Assembly: GCA_017893485.1 (NCBI GenBank)
Contig: CM030364.1
Coordinates: forward strand, 39,225,825-39,289,824
DNA length: 64,000 bases
DNA from: Hemerocallis citrina
Lineage: Eukaryota > Streptophyta > Magnoliopsida > Asparagales > Asphodelaceae
Direction of reading: 5' to 3'
The first letter of the stretch is position 1; the number at the start of each line of letters is the position of its first letter. The translations under genes were made by a program, and so were the position numbers. Positions 23,873 to 35,701 of this stretch are shown here, piece by piece. The notes under the pieces were generated by a model that did not search any database, had not been told where the DNA came from, and saw only the letters and a program-made list of their open reading frames with translations.

Positions 23873-24329
23873 TTTGTTGGGGAGTGCGAGGACAAGCGAA
23901 CTCGTGTTTTATTCCCTTTTTGTCACAAAATGATGTGAAGAGTTCGTTTTGAAATTCTCCACCATGATCACTACGAATAGTAACAATGGTGACGCTTTTC
24001 TCATTTTCCACTCGATGACAGAATTTTTGAAAAACATACAATGTGTCATCTTTTTGTGACAAGAAGGCAACCCAAGTAAATCTGCTATAATCATCAATAA
24101 TCACAAAGGCATATCATGCACCTCCATTACTACGTGTTCGTGATGGTCCAAATAGATCCATGTGCAAGAGTTCACGGGGTCTATAAGTTGATACCATTTT
24201 CTTGGGCTTGTGAGAACTTTTAGTTTGCTTACCAAATTGGCACGACTCACAAGGTTTATCTTTCTCAAATTTGATTTTAGGGACCCCTCTCACAAGCTCC
24301 TTGGTTACAAGTTTGTTGAGATTATCCAT
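23814..24329 (-). pseudogene. Copia integrase zinc finger and catalytic core
   Basis: 24114-24329 holds the integrase zinc-finger end (CESCQFGKQTKSSH) and the first catalytic aspartate (LLHMDLFGPSRT). After a stop at 24114 the core continues in 23814-24104 with VIIDDYSRFTWV, the second aspartate (IRSDHGGEF) and the catalytic glutamate (TPQQNGVVERK). The DDE triad is still visible. A frameshift just after VERK near 23850 disrupts the end. Confidence 0.88.
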
Positions 24330-24338
24330 AACTGTGTG

Positions 24339-24993
24339 TCAAAGTCTCTGATGCCATAACCAACCATCCTCATTTCTAGCAACAAAACATCTCATATTTT
24401 CCTGTGCTAATTCGTTAGAGTTTATAACATATACATTGTTACATCTATTAGCGAGAAGTAAACAAGATTTGTAGCTATCTAGTACAGTGCATGCATTTTT
24501 ATCAAAAATAACAGTATAACCTTTGTCACATAATTGACTAACACTAAGTAAATTGTGTTTCAGACCTCTTACCAATAGAACATCTTCAATGGAGCATGAA
24601 GAACCAAAGTTTATTTTACCTTTACCGATGGTTTGACCAGTGCTATTATCTCCAAAGATGATAACCTTTCCTCTTTTCCTTGATAGTGATGTAAAGTATC
24701 TGTTGTCGCCTGTCATATGGTTTGAGCATCCACTATCAAGGTACCACCGATTTTTAGTTTTGATACGCTGAAGTACCTACATCAAGATTAGTAGGTATAA
24801 TTTTGGGTGCCCAAGTTTGTTTTGAACCTGCAATTACATTCTTTTTTATCCAAGCAAAATTAGTATTCCTTTTTAATGAACAATTATAAGAAATATGCCA
24901 ACAACAGTAGTGACATGTAATACGATTATGCCTTGGGTCATGCACACTTGCGTAGTTTTGAGTTGGTTTGTGATTATGTTGATAACTGTGCAA
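24339..24993 (-). pseudogene. Copia protease and gag-pre-integrase region
   Basis: The aspartic protease motif WYLDSGCSNHMTGD lies at about 24705-24745, in frame with the segment down to 24339. IEDVLLVRGLKHNLLSVSQLCD and the WLWHQRL start of the pre-integrase domain follow. The stop at 24339 replaces the codon after L in the usual WHRRLGH motif. Upstream, 24754-24993 is a frame-shifted gag C-terminal segment with a second Cys/His-rich stretch. Confidence 0.85.
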
Positions 24994-25575
24994 CTATGTA
25001 TGACATGATGATTTAGGTTTTTGATGGTGTATTGGCTCTTCGTAACCAAGCCCTCGATTATCATGATAAGATCTTGAATTTTTGGTAATAAGGTAACTGG
25101 GCCCTTCATATTTTTCAACGATTTTTTCGAGCTCAATTACTCTTTTACAAAGTCTTTTCCTAATCATCTCATTGTCTTTTGTGTTCCAACGAAGAGTGTC
25201 TAGTGTCGCATCAAGTATTCTATTTTGCTCAAGAGCTTCATTACAACCTTCCACTACCTCATCAAAATTTCTTTTACATTCCTTTAAATCATCCGTGAGC
25301 TTAGTAATATAGACAGATTTCTCATGAATTTCTCTTAAGTGTTCATCATGTGTTGCTAGGTATTCTTGAATTTGTCGTTTTAAAATTTCATTTTCCTCTA
25401 GCAATACATCACGATCTTTTCTGAATGACTCGAATTTTTCCATGATCAAAGAGTTTTTATTTCTTAGTTTTTTATTTTTAGCGATGCAGAAGTCATGAGA
25501 TTCATTTGGAGTTTTTTTATATTGTCTTAGTTCATGACTCAATTTCTTAGCATAATCTTTTAATCCATTACACAT
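24994..25575 (-). CDS. Sirevirus-like gag coiled-coil segment
   Basis: 193-codon open frame, almost wholly alpha-helical with long leucine/charged heptads (for example RDVLLEENEILKRQIQEYLA and VIELEKIVEKYEG). It directly follows gag in another frame. Its ATG overlaps the gag stop as ATGTGTAA, so it is either the frame-shifted C-terminal half of one long gag, as expected in Sireviruses, or translated by re-initiation. The single-gag explanation is preferred. Coiled-coil gag ends are an established trait of this lineage. Confidence 0.75.
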   Translation of the reverse strand: MCNGLKDYAKKLSHELRQYKKTPNESHDFCIAKNKKLRNKNSLIMEKFESFRKDRDVLLEENEILKRQIQEYLATHDEHLREIHEKSVYITKLTDDLKECKRNFDEVVEGCNEALEQNRILDATLDTLRWNTKDNEMIRKRLCKRVIELEKIVEKYEGPSYLITKNSRSYHDNRGLGYEEPIHHQKPKSSCHT

Positions 25576-26680
25576 AAGTGGGTTCTTCGATTACCTTTTC
25601 TTGAGATGGTGATTGCACCTCACCATTCCCAAGAGCTATGAAGCCAACATCGTTGTGTCCTTGCTCATCCTCACTTGAGTATGAGTCTAGCCACGTAGCT
25701 TTCAGCGCCTTCTTTTTCAATCCTGGATTTGAGTGGTAGTAGTCCCTATTCCAGTCTTGTGAGACAAAACAATTTGCTCGAATGTGTCCAGACTTCTTGC
25801 ATTTGTAGCACATGTCATCTTTATCTTTTTCTCCTTGGTACCCGCCATATTTTTTATGTTTGAGGTACTTATGAAATTGCTTTGTCAATAAGGCAATGTC
25901 TTCGTCTGACTCCTTGTGGTCTGAATCTGCTTTTGATGGTCGGGATTTCTCTGCTTTTAGGGCTATGGTCCTCTCTTTGATTTTTGGTTCAATCCCGATG
26001 TTCTGCCTGTATCTTTTGGTTTCTGTCATCTCCGTCTCGTATGTCATTGGCCTTCCTTGGAAGGTGTAGTAATCGAACCCCTTTTCCTCAAGGGTTTCCC
26101 TCATTGCAGCAACTTTTACATCCCACTCGGGCATGAGACAGCTTATGAGTTTTCGGACCTTTCGGTCATCATCCAACCCTTTTCCTAAGCTCTCAAGCTC
26201 ATGTGAAATGATATCGAAACGAGCAAGCATTTGATTTACGTTTTCTCCTGGTAACATACGAAAAATATCAAACTTATAAAAACATAAATTTACTTTAGCT
26301 TTTACCTCAGAAGCAGTTTCCTCATGTCGTTTCAGCATGTTGTTCCAAATTTCATATGCTGTCTTACAGTATCGCCCGCATCGCATTAATTCCTCATTTT
26401 TAAACCCTGCATAGAGATTCGTCATGGCTTTGGAATTTGCAGCTTTTAGTACCAGCTCTGTTTTTGAAAAGACCGTCTCTTCATCGCTGATTGGGATATC
26501 TGTTTTGTTTTTGCACACATTCCATACTTCCTCTCCAAAAATCTGTAAGAAATGAGACATACGAACTTTCCAGACGTCATAGCATTTTCCATCAAAATAT
26601 GGTGAGCATGTAAGACTTGTCCCATTGGAGACGAATGGCTCCGATGAGTACAAGTTTTCGGGAGGATGGATTTCGAACAT
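25568..26680 (-). CDS. Copia gag (capsid and zinc knuckle)
   Basis: 370 codons, intact. It begins MFEIHPPENLYSS. The N-terminal gag domain includes PYFDGKCYDVWKVRMSHFLQ (~residues 27-46). The capsid-like UBN2 region includes AYEIWNNMLKRHE and LPGENVNQMLARFDIISHEL (~105-160). A CCHC zinc knuckle, CYKCKKSGHIRANC, lies near residues 290-303, and an acidic tail follows. It would form the particle shell and bind element RNA. Of the proteins in this element it is the best preserved. A predicted initiation context lies only ~55 bases inside the primer site. Confidence 0.92.
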   Translation of the reverse strand: MFEIHPPENLYSSEPFVSNGTSLTCSPYFDGKCYDVWKVRMSHFLQIFGEEVWNVCKNKTDIPISDEETVFSKTELVLKAANSKAMTNLYAGFKNEELMRCGRYCKTAYEIWNNMLKRHEETASEVKAKVNLCFYKFDIFRMLPGENVNQMLARFDIISHELESLGKGLDDDRKVRKLISCLMPEWDVKVAAMRETLEEKGFDYYTFQGRPMTYETEMTETKRYRQNIGIEPKIKERTIALKAEKSRPSKADSDHKESDEDIALLTKQFHKYLKHKKYGGYQGEKDKDDMCYKCKKSGHIRANCFVSQDWNRDYYHSNPGLKKKALKATWLDSYSSEDEQGHNDVGFIALGNGEVQSPSQEKVIEEPTYV

Positions 26681-26723
26681 TGGACCTTTTGCTTAAGCTT
26701 TTAATCTTTTTGATAAGCACATC

Positions 26724-26735
26724 GCTCTGATACCA
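26724..26735 (-). promoter_or_regulatory. Copia primer-binding site (initiator Met tRNA)
   Basis: TGGTATCAGAGC on the minus strand, one base inside the 5' LTR. Confidence 0.93.
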
Positions 26736-26736
26736 C

Positions 26737-27730
26737 TGTAAATCACCCTGGGGGGGTGAATAGGGTGATTGTGCGAAATTAAAAAAATTAAAAAATTAAA
26801 ACTGAATTGCAAAGTAAATAAGAAAATATAAGAAATGCAAACACAACAGGCACAAGTGACGCAACGATATAACGTGGTTCGACCCCCAGATCTACATCCA
26901 CACCACCTACTTGTAGCAATTCTCTGCCACAAGCATTCCACTATACTCAAATCCTTGTACAGTGATTCTCGGATTCAGGCCAAGAGACCTATTACACCCA
27001 CAGGACTTCTAACACAAGTCCTGTGAATCTCACAGAAATGGAAGAAAAGAAAAAAAACTCAAGATCTTTATTGATCCTGACTGAAGAGAACAAATGTTTA
27101 TCACACACACTCGGATTGATTGTTGAATTGATTAGTTCAGAAGATTTTTCTAAAAGTAATAGGTGAAGAATATTTCGTCCAAATATAAAGACTAGGAAGT
27201 GTATCAATCAAAAATAGAAACGATACATTCCCAAAAAGTAAACAGTGCAAGTTATGGTCGACCGCAATTTAGGGACAGTCGACCGTTCATCTTTAAACGA
27301 AAAGTCAAAAGATGAATGGTCGACTGTTTCATTATATAGTTATAATGTGCAGTCGACTGTGGTGCGGTCGACCGATATAAAGTGCGGTCGACCGCAATCG
27401 TGCTATTATGACGAATCCACTTTATATTTTTTTATCATATACTAATTAATCACCAATCAATCAAATACAAATAAAATCTCACAAATATGGAATGACGATG
27501 ACTGGTGTTGATAGCTTTCTTGGGCACTGACCAATCATGTGTTGTTTTTGAATATCTTCTTCTTTTGCTTGATTTTGCAATCATTCTTTATTATTTTCCT
27601 TCTTTGCATATTCTTGAGTCTCTCTTGAATCTCTTATTGATATGATTTGATCCTGAAAATCTGAACAACTCAACTTAAACTTATTAGTATTTATAGACAT
27701 GTTTTGTGCACACCAAACTAAGAGTTAACA
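26737..27730 (-). repeat. Copia 5' LTR (994 bp)
   Basis: TGTAAATCACCC...GAGTTAACA on the plus strand, paired with 19755-20763. On the minus strand an AATATAAAG TATA-like box is seen near 27423-27431, flanked by the palindrome cluster 27255-27405 (GGTCGACCG, CAGTCGACTG, GCGGTCGACCGC). Confidence 0.92.
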
Positions 27731-28180
27731 CGGTAGTTGGTGAAGGTGCAAGGGTGGTTGAGGAGTAGGAGCGACGGTGGATGGGTTTCGGCGGTGCACA
27801 GGGGCGGGGAGTGAGGACAACATCAATGGCGGCAATGTGTTGCAGTAGTCGGTGATTGACGGAGGTGGGGGGGGGGGGGGGGGGTACTGCGGCGACGAGG
27901 GTGAGCAATGGGACGGTAGTCGATGGCGACGAGGATTTGGAGTGCGATGGTTGATGGTTGACGGCGAAGAGACAGTGGGCACAGGCAGTGGAGATGAGAT
28001 GGTGAAGAGAACTGGAGGTCGAAGGTGGCTTAAGTGGAGCGATGGGTTCTCTGGTTTGGGCAGGAAATGGCAGTGAGAGAGAACGGCGAAGAGAGGGAGG
28101 GAGAGGAGAGAAAGAATAAGCGGCTTGGGTTTCGATTGTGTGCAATTTTTAGGATTTGCAGTAGAGTTGTATTTATATGG
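27731..28180 (-). other. GC-rich LTR leader-like segment with TATA box
   Basis: No gene is recognised. The plus strand is G-rich. The minus strand reads as a promoter-leader: ATATAAATAC at ~28170-28180, then a CT-rich leader and proline/serine/histidine-rich open frames (27684-28145). Similar G-rich blocks occur at 30673-30960 and 35230-35700 in LTR-like sequence. It is most likely the interior of an older minus-strand LTR split by the Copia element and by the LTR to its right. A G run of 18 lies at about 27868-27886. Confidence 0.45.
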
Positions 28181-30183
28181 TACAATTAGGGTATTGGATT
28201 AGCAATTTAGGATCCAATAATAGCAGTTTGTGTTGTTCATATAATTATCACACACATAAGTTTATTGTAGAGACAATTTCTAGGTTGTATGCTGTTTGAT
28301 CGATTGACGGTTGATTGATGATAAATTGATGTATGAGTGTATTCTAATATTATTTATCATGTTTTGACACCCTTAATGCTGATTGAGAAGTTTATCGACT
28401 AGTGGAATTGATACATACAGTGTTTAATTAATTTATTTCATGAAACTACATAAAACCTATATCTTGCTTGCTGACCTGCATGTTGACTGTTGTTTTTGAA
28501 CAAGTAAATGATCTTAAAATGAATTTATTTCTGAATAATAATTGTAGAATTATCTTTCTAGTTTCCAGAACATCTTGAATTTCTAAATTCCGAGTTGTTT
28601 AGCAAAAGTTATGCCCGTTTTACTACAGCTGTGTTTTTACTTACAGTTTTTCGGATTCTTATACATTTCATGTTTAAACTGTAAAAAGGCTGATCAAATG
28701 ATAAAATTTTGCTCTAAAAATTTTCAGATTTTTGCTTAACATGTTTAGGAGTTTAGAAAATATTTTTAATCAATTTAATATGGAGTTTTTGTTGATTCTA
28801 AAAATAAAATGACATGATGTCAAATTTCTGTCTGAACATGAAATCTGTAAGAACAATGTATTTGACCTAGCTACTGTTGTCGGATTTTAAACTTTAAATA
28901 TGCGTTGGAACCGTGTGGAAGTCTAGTTTCTAGAATTTCTAACGGATTTAGTTTTTGATTTCTCAAACAGCGGGAAACTGCATTTTTGTCCAGACTACTC
29001 TTGCTGTCCAGAATTTTATATTTCAGATTTTAATAGATTAATTATTCCTATATCGTAATATTGCATGAATTAATGTATGTATGTTGTATTGTTTGATCCT
29101 AATGATTTATTGTCGTCATTCTAATTATCCTACTTCATGTTACCATCCTATTGTTTCCCTATTCATACTATCGTTCATTGAAATGTCCATTGATTGCATA
29201 TTGTATTGTTGCATTGATAAATAATTAATAAGCCGGAGTTTAAAGGGTGATTTAAGTAATGAACGAAGTAGAGACTGTACTTGGAGGAGGGCCCGTGTTT
29301 CCCTAAATAATGTTTCGCTATTGTTTTATCGTGTGATTGTGGCTTACGACGGTTACCCAATCTATTGTGTACCGTATCGTTGCCGAAGACCGTGTCGTGC
29401 ACCGAAAGGTAAATAATGTTTACCGTTGCAAACTACATGATCTACAGAGTACACCACTTGAGTCTAAACGAAATTGATTGTATGCATCGAACTTGTAGAA
29501 TGGGATGCAGTAGTACATGCATTAGTTAGGATTAAAATGACTAATAAACTTAAGAATTGACACGACATCGACACTACATATTGTTCCTCATTGGTTCTAT
29601 TGATATCGAATATTGGCTAAGTGTTACCTTTATTGATCATTGATTACTGTTACCAAATATTGCATCAATGTTTATAGCCATTGTACCGATTATCATGATA
29701 TCGATTATTGCTATTGTCCCGTGTTATTGATTCCTATTGATCCATTCTTTCATTGTTATACCGTTATTCCATTGTTCCTTACTTTCTCGACTTGTTTTCC
29801 ATGACTTGCTCTAAGGACAATTTTTCTTCTATTTTTAGATGAAGTGTTCACAAGTAATGATAGAGAATTACCTGCTGGAATTGGAGAACAGACATTCTAA
29901 AGACTTAATGCTTTCTAATTGCTTATCGCTTTAATGAACTTATTGTATTGAGACTTGTACCTATTGTATTAAGATTTATTATTGTACTAGATTTTCCCGT
30001 GGCCACATGCCTACGGCACGTCTTCAGAACGATACAGCATATGAAAAGCCTTGTAAACAGTAAATCAACAATTATGTAGTTGAAGTTTGAATAGTATGAC
30101 AATAATTAGTTGTAAATAAAAGTCCATGTTTCCATTAGAATATAGTGAAAAATAATTATAAATTGGGGTATAAAAGTCCATGT

Positions 30184-30268
<85 letters not shown>

Positions 30269-30672
30269 TAATAAAATAAATAAATGGGTTGTTTTGGGGG
30301 GGATATGAATTTGAGCTTTGGGGGGTAACTTTTGGGGGGAAATGTGTTTTGTAAGGTTAGATCTGGACTTTTGATTTTGGGGGGATTGAAGGAGAGCCAC
30401 TTGATTGCTTTCTTTGTGTTTTATTATATAGATTGGGCTTATGTCCCGAATTATATTATTATTCCAGACGTTGGATTATTATTGTATTTGGATATTTTAT
30501 ATTGTTTCATTCCAAGTATTATTGTTCATGAGATTATTATTGCATATGCATTTGTTCTGTATAGATTATATTGTTGAGTTGATCAAATAAACAGCTTATG
30601 GGTAACGTTAGTCATTCACTGGGCCAATGTCATGTACTCATATTCTATAATTTTGGGAAGCGGGCCGTGACA
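28181..30672 (+). repeat. family-C LTR, plus strand, 5'-truncated
   Basis: Ends GGGAAGCGGGCCGTGACA at 30672. Its reverse complement resembles the left part of the LTR at 31673-36684: the CTTGCTCTAAGGACA and TAGAGAATTACCTGCTGG segments at 29810-29880 against 31990-32100, and GCTTATGG..CATTGGCCCA..GGGAAGCGG against 31673-31780. No clear start or target duplication. A Helitron (29986-30432) is inserted in it. No coding sequence was found. Confidence 0.65.
29986..30432 (-). mobile_element. non-autonomous Helitron, copy 1
   Basis: On the minus strand it starts TCTATATAATAAAACAC at 30432 and ends CTAGT at 29986. Just inside the 3' end is a hairpin of the CCGTAGGC...GGCCACGG type. Comparison with the family-C LTR at 31673-36684 shows this segment as extra sequence. 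An (AT)n/(AG)n microsatellite lies inside (30187-30268). The 3' flanking base is not the expected T. Confidence 0.65.
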
Positions 30673-31672
30673 GGTGGTCGATGGGTGCAGGTCGGGAGGT
30701 TGAAGACTACGACGAGGTGGAAGCTTGCGGTGTGGTGTTAATGGCGATGGTGGGGCTCGACGAGGAAGGTGGCGGTGGGTGTGGTGGCGCTCGACGGGCT
30801 GGCGAAGGCAGGGGCTCGCGAGGTGAGGCTCCGGAGTGGCAGCAATGTCGGGGGTGAGGAGGAGAGGATCAACGGTCGTTGAGTGCTCGGAGGATGATGG
30901 CGATGGGGCGGGGCTCTGTTATGTTGGGCAAAACAGAGGAGAGAGAGAGAGAGAGAGAGTGAGTGGGGGTTATTATAATAATATAATATAATTAATAATA
31001 AGGTAATTAATTAGGGTTTAGATGAGATAGTGGGGGTGTGGGGTTACGAGATTAAATCATGGGGGAAATAATAAGATAATGGAGATGAGGGGATCTTGTT
31101 GGGTTTGGGTAATGGGTTTTAAAATGTGGGTTTGGGTTAGGATTTAATAGGATTTGTTTAGGGTTAAAAATTGTGGGCTTGGATTAGTAAACTTGGGCTT
31201 TAGATTTAGGCTTCACAAAATAAATTAAATAATTATAGAAGGGATAAATGATCGGGCTTCAATCAATAATACAATAATAAAATAATATAGAGTGGGGATT
31301 AAATATGGTTTGCCAAATAAATAATTTAGACAAATTATAGAATGGACCAGGATTGGGCTTAAGTTCAAAATTAATAAATCAAAGAATAGTTTCAAAATAA
31401 TTAAAATAATCAAATAATAATAATAGACTTGGTCTGAATTTAAAATAAGAAAAGAATAAAATTTCTACAATTAAAGTAGAAAATAACTGCAAATATAATT
31501 GATGTTTATAATTGGCTTTAATAGAAAGTCCAATATGAAAAAAACGAATTTGAGAGCGGAAAAGAATTTATAAGGAATTGAAATACAAAAATACATAGAA
31601 AATGCGCATAGACGAAAACAGGGGCTACAGGACTTAACTCTACAAAACCAGAAACGAAGGCCCCACTGACCC
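30673..31672 (-). other. LTR 5' portion, G-rich block plus AT-rich flank
   Basis: No gene is visible. A G-rich block (30673-30960, containing an AG microsatellite at 30935-30958) is followed by TTAGGGTTTAG-rich and AT-rich sequence up to 31672. The layout mirrors 35230-36684 of the family-C LTR, so this is probably the start of a related minus-strand LTR. Confidence 0.45.
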
Positions 31673-32849
31673 TGTCACCTCCGCTTCCCAAAATACGGAA
31701 TACGAGTATGTAACTTAGGCCCAACGAATGATGTAAACACCATCCATAAGCTGTACCAGTCTAACTCAACAATATGAAATAACAATCACAACCACGCAAG
31801 GAGATATAATCACATAAACAAAAATTAACTTCAATAATAAATGAGATAATCCAAATAATAATATCCAACATCTGGGATAAAATAAACTCCGGGTCATAAA
31901 AGCCCACAACAAAGTATAATGTCAAAGTCAAAGTTCAAAAGAAATAAATCTAGTGATAAAGTAAATTAAGCAGCGAAATCTTTAGTTCCATCTTCTAGAG
32001 TTGTTGCTCACCAATTCCTGCTGGTAGAGATCCTTCGGTACATGTAAGTTCTTGATCTATAAAGAGAGAAAATAATGTCCTTAGAGCAAGTCGTGGACAG
32101 CAAGTAGAGAAAACAGGGAATAATAGGGACATGGTATATCAAAAATGAGGAATGGATCAAAGTCAAGAACACATATAAGGAATGGCAATAATGTCAAGGG
32201 TCTATGTTTAATCATGCATTTAATTAATAGTTTCAATTCAAGTCCAATGTTAATGACAATATACGGGATCAAGCATGAAATGTCAAGTGCGGGTTATTAA
32301 TCATTTTATTAGCCCTATCTAGTGCACGTACTACTGCGTCCCATATGTTCCATACCACAGGTTCGGTGCAAGCAAACAAGTGAACATTTTAGACTAATGG
32401 TGAACTCACGGATCGTGTACTCGGCCCAGTAATCGGGAATTTACTGGATGTATGGGAATTACGGGAATTACGGGAATTTATGGGAATTTCGGGATTTATG
32501 GGAATCAACTGGCAAGGGACCCCTACCGAGTACAGTCTCTGATTGTTCACTACCAAGTCAACCCATAATATCCCAGCTTGTTATCATTTTATTTCATCCT
32601 ATGTGAGCATGCAAGAAGGAGTCAATGTTATATCATGCTAGATGTGACTAATTATACTCGTTACAGACAAAACAAAAGGCAAACATATTAAATTAACACA
32701 AATAACACAATTTGGACAACATGACGTTGATGTAACAAAACACAGATTGCTGCTAATACAGAAAAGAAAATCTGGATCCGTCAGAAATTGTAGATACTAG
32801 ACTCTCTGCCGGTTCCAGCAAATATATACATGACATATGAAAGTTACAG

Positions 32850-33915
32850 TGTAACGCCCCTGCCCCTAGCTCGGACAATTTATACAATGTATAAGACAAA
32901 TTAGATACTATGTAGTACAACTGCCCACCATAGGCTACCTCTCAAAAGGTGGTTAACTGGATTGGTGACTCTTGATCATCGGCAATTATATATATATATA
33001 TATATATATAATTTAATCATAGTTATTTACCGATATGGGATAAATCATATATCTCTCCTTCTCTCTCTCTCTGAGAGAACACGTGTGAAGATGGGCCCAA
33101 TGTGACATCCACGTCACAAGCTTTCACCGAAGTCAAACAGAAGCATCAAAGCTTGTTGTGTTTACACATGTGCCCCCCCCCCCCCCAAATCATTATTCAC
33201 TTTCAAGGTAATTACAATCATGACATTTACCAAACACTTACCAGTTACCAACAGCCAATTTCATTTTTATACTTCTTTGAACATATATTATATTATATAT
33301 ATTTATATATATTTAACACTCTTTTTTGAAAACTACGGGGTGTTACACCCCCCCCCCCTTTCAGAAATAAATGTCCTCGCTGAGCATAAGCATGCACAAT
33401 CTGGTGCTCTTTCTATCCGCCCTCTCTGGACAACCATAGTCCGCCGACTGGGTATATAAAGTCTCGCCAGACTAATTATAACAAGCAACCACAGTCCGCC
33501 GACTGGTTCTATAGCCCCGGTGATCGCCGCAGCCAACGCACCGCCCGACTATAAGACATGCCCCACACTCAGTGTCGAAAGTCGGCTCTGATACCATTTG
33601 TAACACCCCTGCCCCTAGCTCGGACAATTTATACAATTTATAAGACAAATTAGATACTATGTAGTACAATTGCCCACCACAGGCTGCCTCTCAAAAGGTG
33701 GTTAACCGAATTGGTGACTATTGATCATCGGCAATTATATATATATATATATATTATTTAATCATAGTTATTTACCGATGTGGGATAAATCATATATCTC
33801 TCCTGCTCTCTCTCTCTCTGAAAGAACACGTGTGAAGGTGGGCCCAATGTGACATCCACGTCACAAGCTTTCACCGAAGTCAAACACAAGCTTCAAAGCT
33901 TGTTGTGTTTACACA

Positions 33916-33963
<48 letters not shown>

Positions 33964-34065
33964 ATCATTATTCACTTTCAAGGTAATTACAATCATGCCA
34001 TTTACCAAATACTTACCAGTTACCAACAGCCAATTTCATTTTTATACTTCTTTGAACATATATAT

Positions 34066-34131
<66 letters not shown>

Positions 34132-34162
34132 CACTCTTTTTTGAAAACTACGGGGTGTTACA
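32850..34162 (-). mobile_element. TRIM 1 (terminal-repeat retrotransposon in miniature)
   Basis: LTRs 32850-33346 (497 bp) and 33599-34162 (564 bp) flank a 252-bp internal region. TACAG duplications lie at 32845-32849 and 34163-34167. The primer site reads TGGTATCAGAGC on the minus strand (33585-33596), and a G-rich polypurine tract lies at 33347-33361. No coding capacity. The LTRs differ mainly in homopolymer and AT-repeat length (a 14-C tract at about 33173-33186 against a ~41-C tract at 33920-33961), so the element is young or its tracts are unstable. Confidence 0.93.
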
Positions 34163-34972
34163 TACAGAAACTAGGTTGAAAATCTTATTCTTCTCGGATT
34201 TTATGTTCAGACAGCAGGTTATAGATTGTATAAACATATATGAAAGAGGTTAGAAAACTCATCAATTAAATTTACAAAAATTCGGGGTGATTCCTACACA
34301 TGTCTAGTTTCAGGAAGATTAATTTCATGTTTTTATTTTACTGTTATCATGTTCTATTTAATTATGAAACAGAAAGATACGCATGAATTTGGAAATCTGA
34401 AATTTTAGACACAGTTCTACAAAAATACCGATATCTAACAGATTATATATCGAAAGTTATGGAAAATAGGCTCATGTGGCTATAATTCATATTCAAAAAG
34501 TTATTTCAAATTACAACAGCAACATGGTCGAAAATCTGATACAAAAAGAACCAAGCAGCAGGCCATAACATAATTTGATATGAATAGGCAACAACTTTAT
34601 CATACAACCATATAATTCATGCTAATTAATAATCAAAGTAATGCTAGATGTTTAACATGCATAATTCTAGTTTTTAGATGCAATTTAACAGGCATGGTAA
34701 TCAATTCATTAAATCAAATTCAATCTAACATATTCAGTTCATCAACAATTCCATAACATGGATCTAGTTATTTTTCATGTAAACGAGCATATGCAATGTG
34801 CAAAAGGGACAAGGTTTTAGATCAAAGATGTAGGCACGATGTTAAGCATATATTAGGTTAGCTCGTGTAAACCCTCAATATACTTAACGAAATTCCAATA
34901 TCAATATGATAAATAAAAAAAAGGATTTGGATCTACTTGTGGAGATCAAGGAATCTTGAACAAAACAATAAA

Positions 34973-35701
34973 CTAGTTCAAAGAAGAGACTTGTCTGTTA
35001 GATGATGAATTCGAATATATCAGAATAACGAGATGGGAATCCCGGGCGACGAAGCACGAACAGAAACATGCAAGCACGTGCGAACTCACACACCACAAAC
35101 CAAGGCACACAAAATAGCAAGCACTGATCCCGGATCCCCAAAACAGCAAACACCGAAAGACCCAATCACTTCTTCCTGAACAGCAAATAGCAAGGAATCC
35201 CCCCCTTTTACTGCCAAAAATCATCAACAGAGAGAGAGATCGCGGCGGGGAATGGCAGCGACTGGCGGGGTGTTGCGGCGGTGAGGGGTGCTCGGGGGCG
35301 ACAGACGACGGCGCTTGCGGTCGAGAGGCAACGCAGCGACCAGCGACGGCCAGGGGATGTTGCTCTGTTTCTTCACCGAAACAGAGGAGGAGATGGAGAT
35401 GAAGCTGGGCGACGACGAGGGTAAGGGGGATGCGATGAAAAGGAGAAGACGATCGGGAGGGTGGTTGTCGAGCGGAGAAGCTTCGTCGGCAATGGCGAGG
35501 ATGGGTTTCGAAGGTGTTGTACGAAGATGGCGATCGGGATAAGGGGATGGTCGGGGATGGTGGTGATGGCGAGGGGTGGACGATGGAGGGGCTGGCGAAG
35601 GAGGAGAATGGGTGCAGTGGATGGGTTTGGAAACTGGGGATCGGGGAGGGAGGGAGAGCGTCAGGAGATGGAGAAGGGGGTGAACAAGAGGGGGGTAGCA
35701 C
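34973..35701 (-). other. proline/serine-rich open frame in LTR leader
   Basis: A 242-codon minus-strand open frame, low-complexity P/S/H-rich in its first half and Cys-rich near the end. It lies in the GC-rich leader of the family-C LTR. No known domain. Similar but non-homologous low-complexity frames occur in the other G-rich blocks, so it is treated as composition-driven, not a gene. Confidence 0.4.

Larger units (their letters stand above)
19755..27730 (-). mobile_element. Copia retrotransposon, Sirevirus-like
   Basis: Full-length but decayed minus-strand element with LTRs 19755-20763 (3') and 26737-27730 (5'), primer site 26724-26735, and gag, protease, integrase, reverse transcriptase and RNase H in Copia order. 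Flanks are CGATA (19750-19754) and CGGTA (27731-27735), a one-mismatch 5-bp target duplication. Sirevirus affinity is inferred from the long gag with coiled coil, the IYVDDIIFG/MMGELTYFLGLQI type of RT, multiple polypurine tracts before the 3' LTR, and palindrome-rich LTRs. Every pol segment carries a stop or frameshift, so it is not autonomous. Confidence 0.93.

Noticed and set aside
27684..28145. 153-codon minus-strand ORF and its overlapping frames
   Set aside because: It runs across the Copia LTR edge into a G-rich block. Composition explains it.
33905..34144. Proline-run peptide
   Set aside because: Translation of a poly-C and (AT)n tract in a TRIM LTR.
34973..35701. 242-codon minus-strand ORF as a host gene
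   Set aside because: Low-complexity Pro/Ser/His composition inside the GC-rich leader of an LTR, no known domain, and comparable frames arise in other G-rich blocks.
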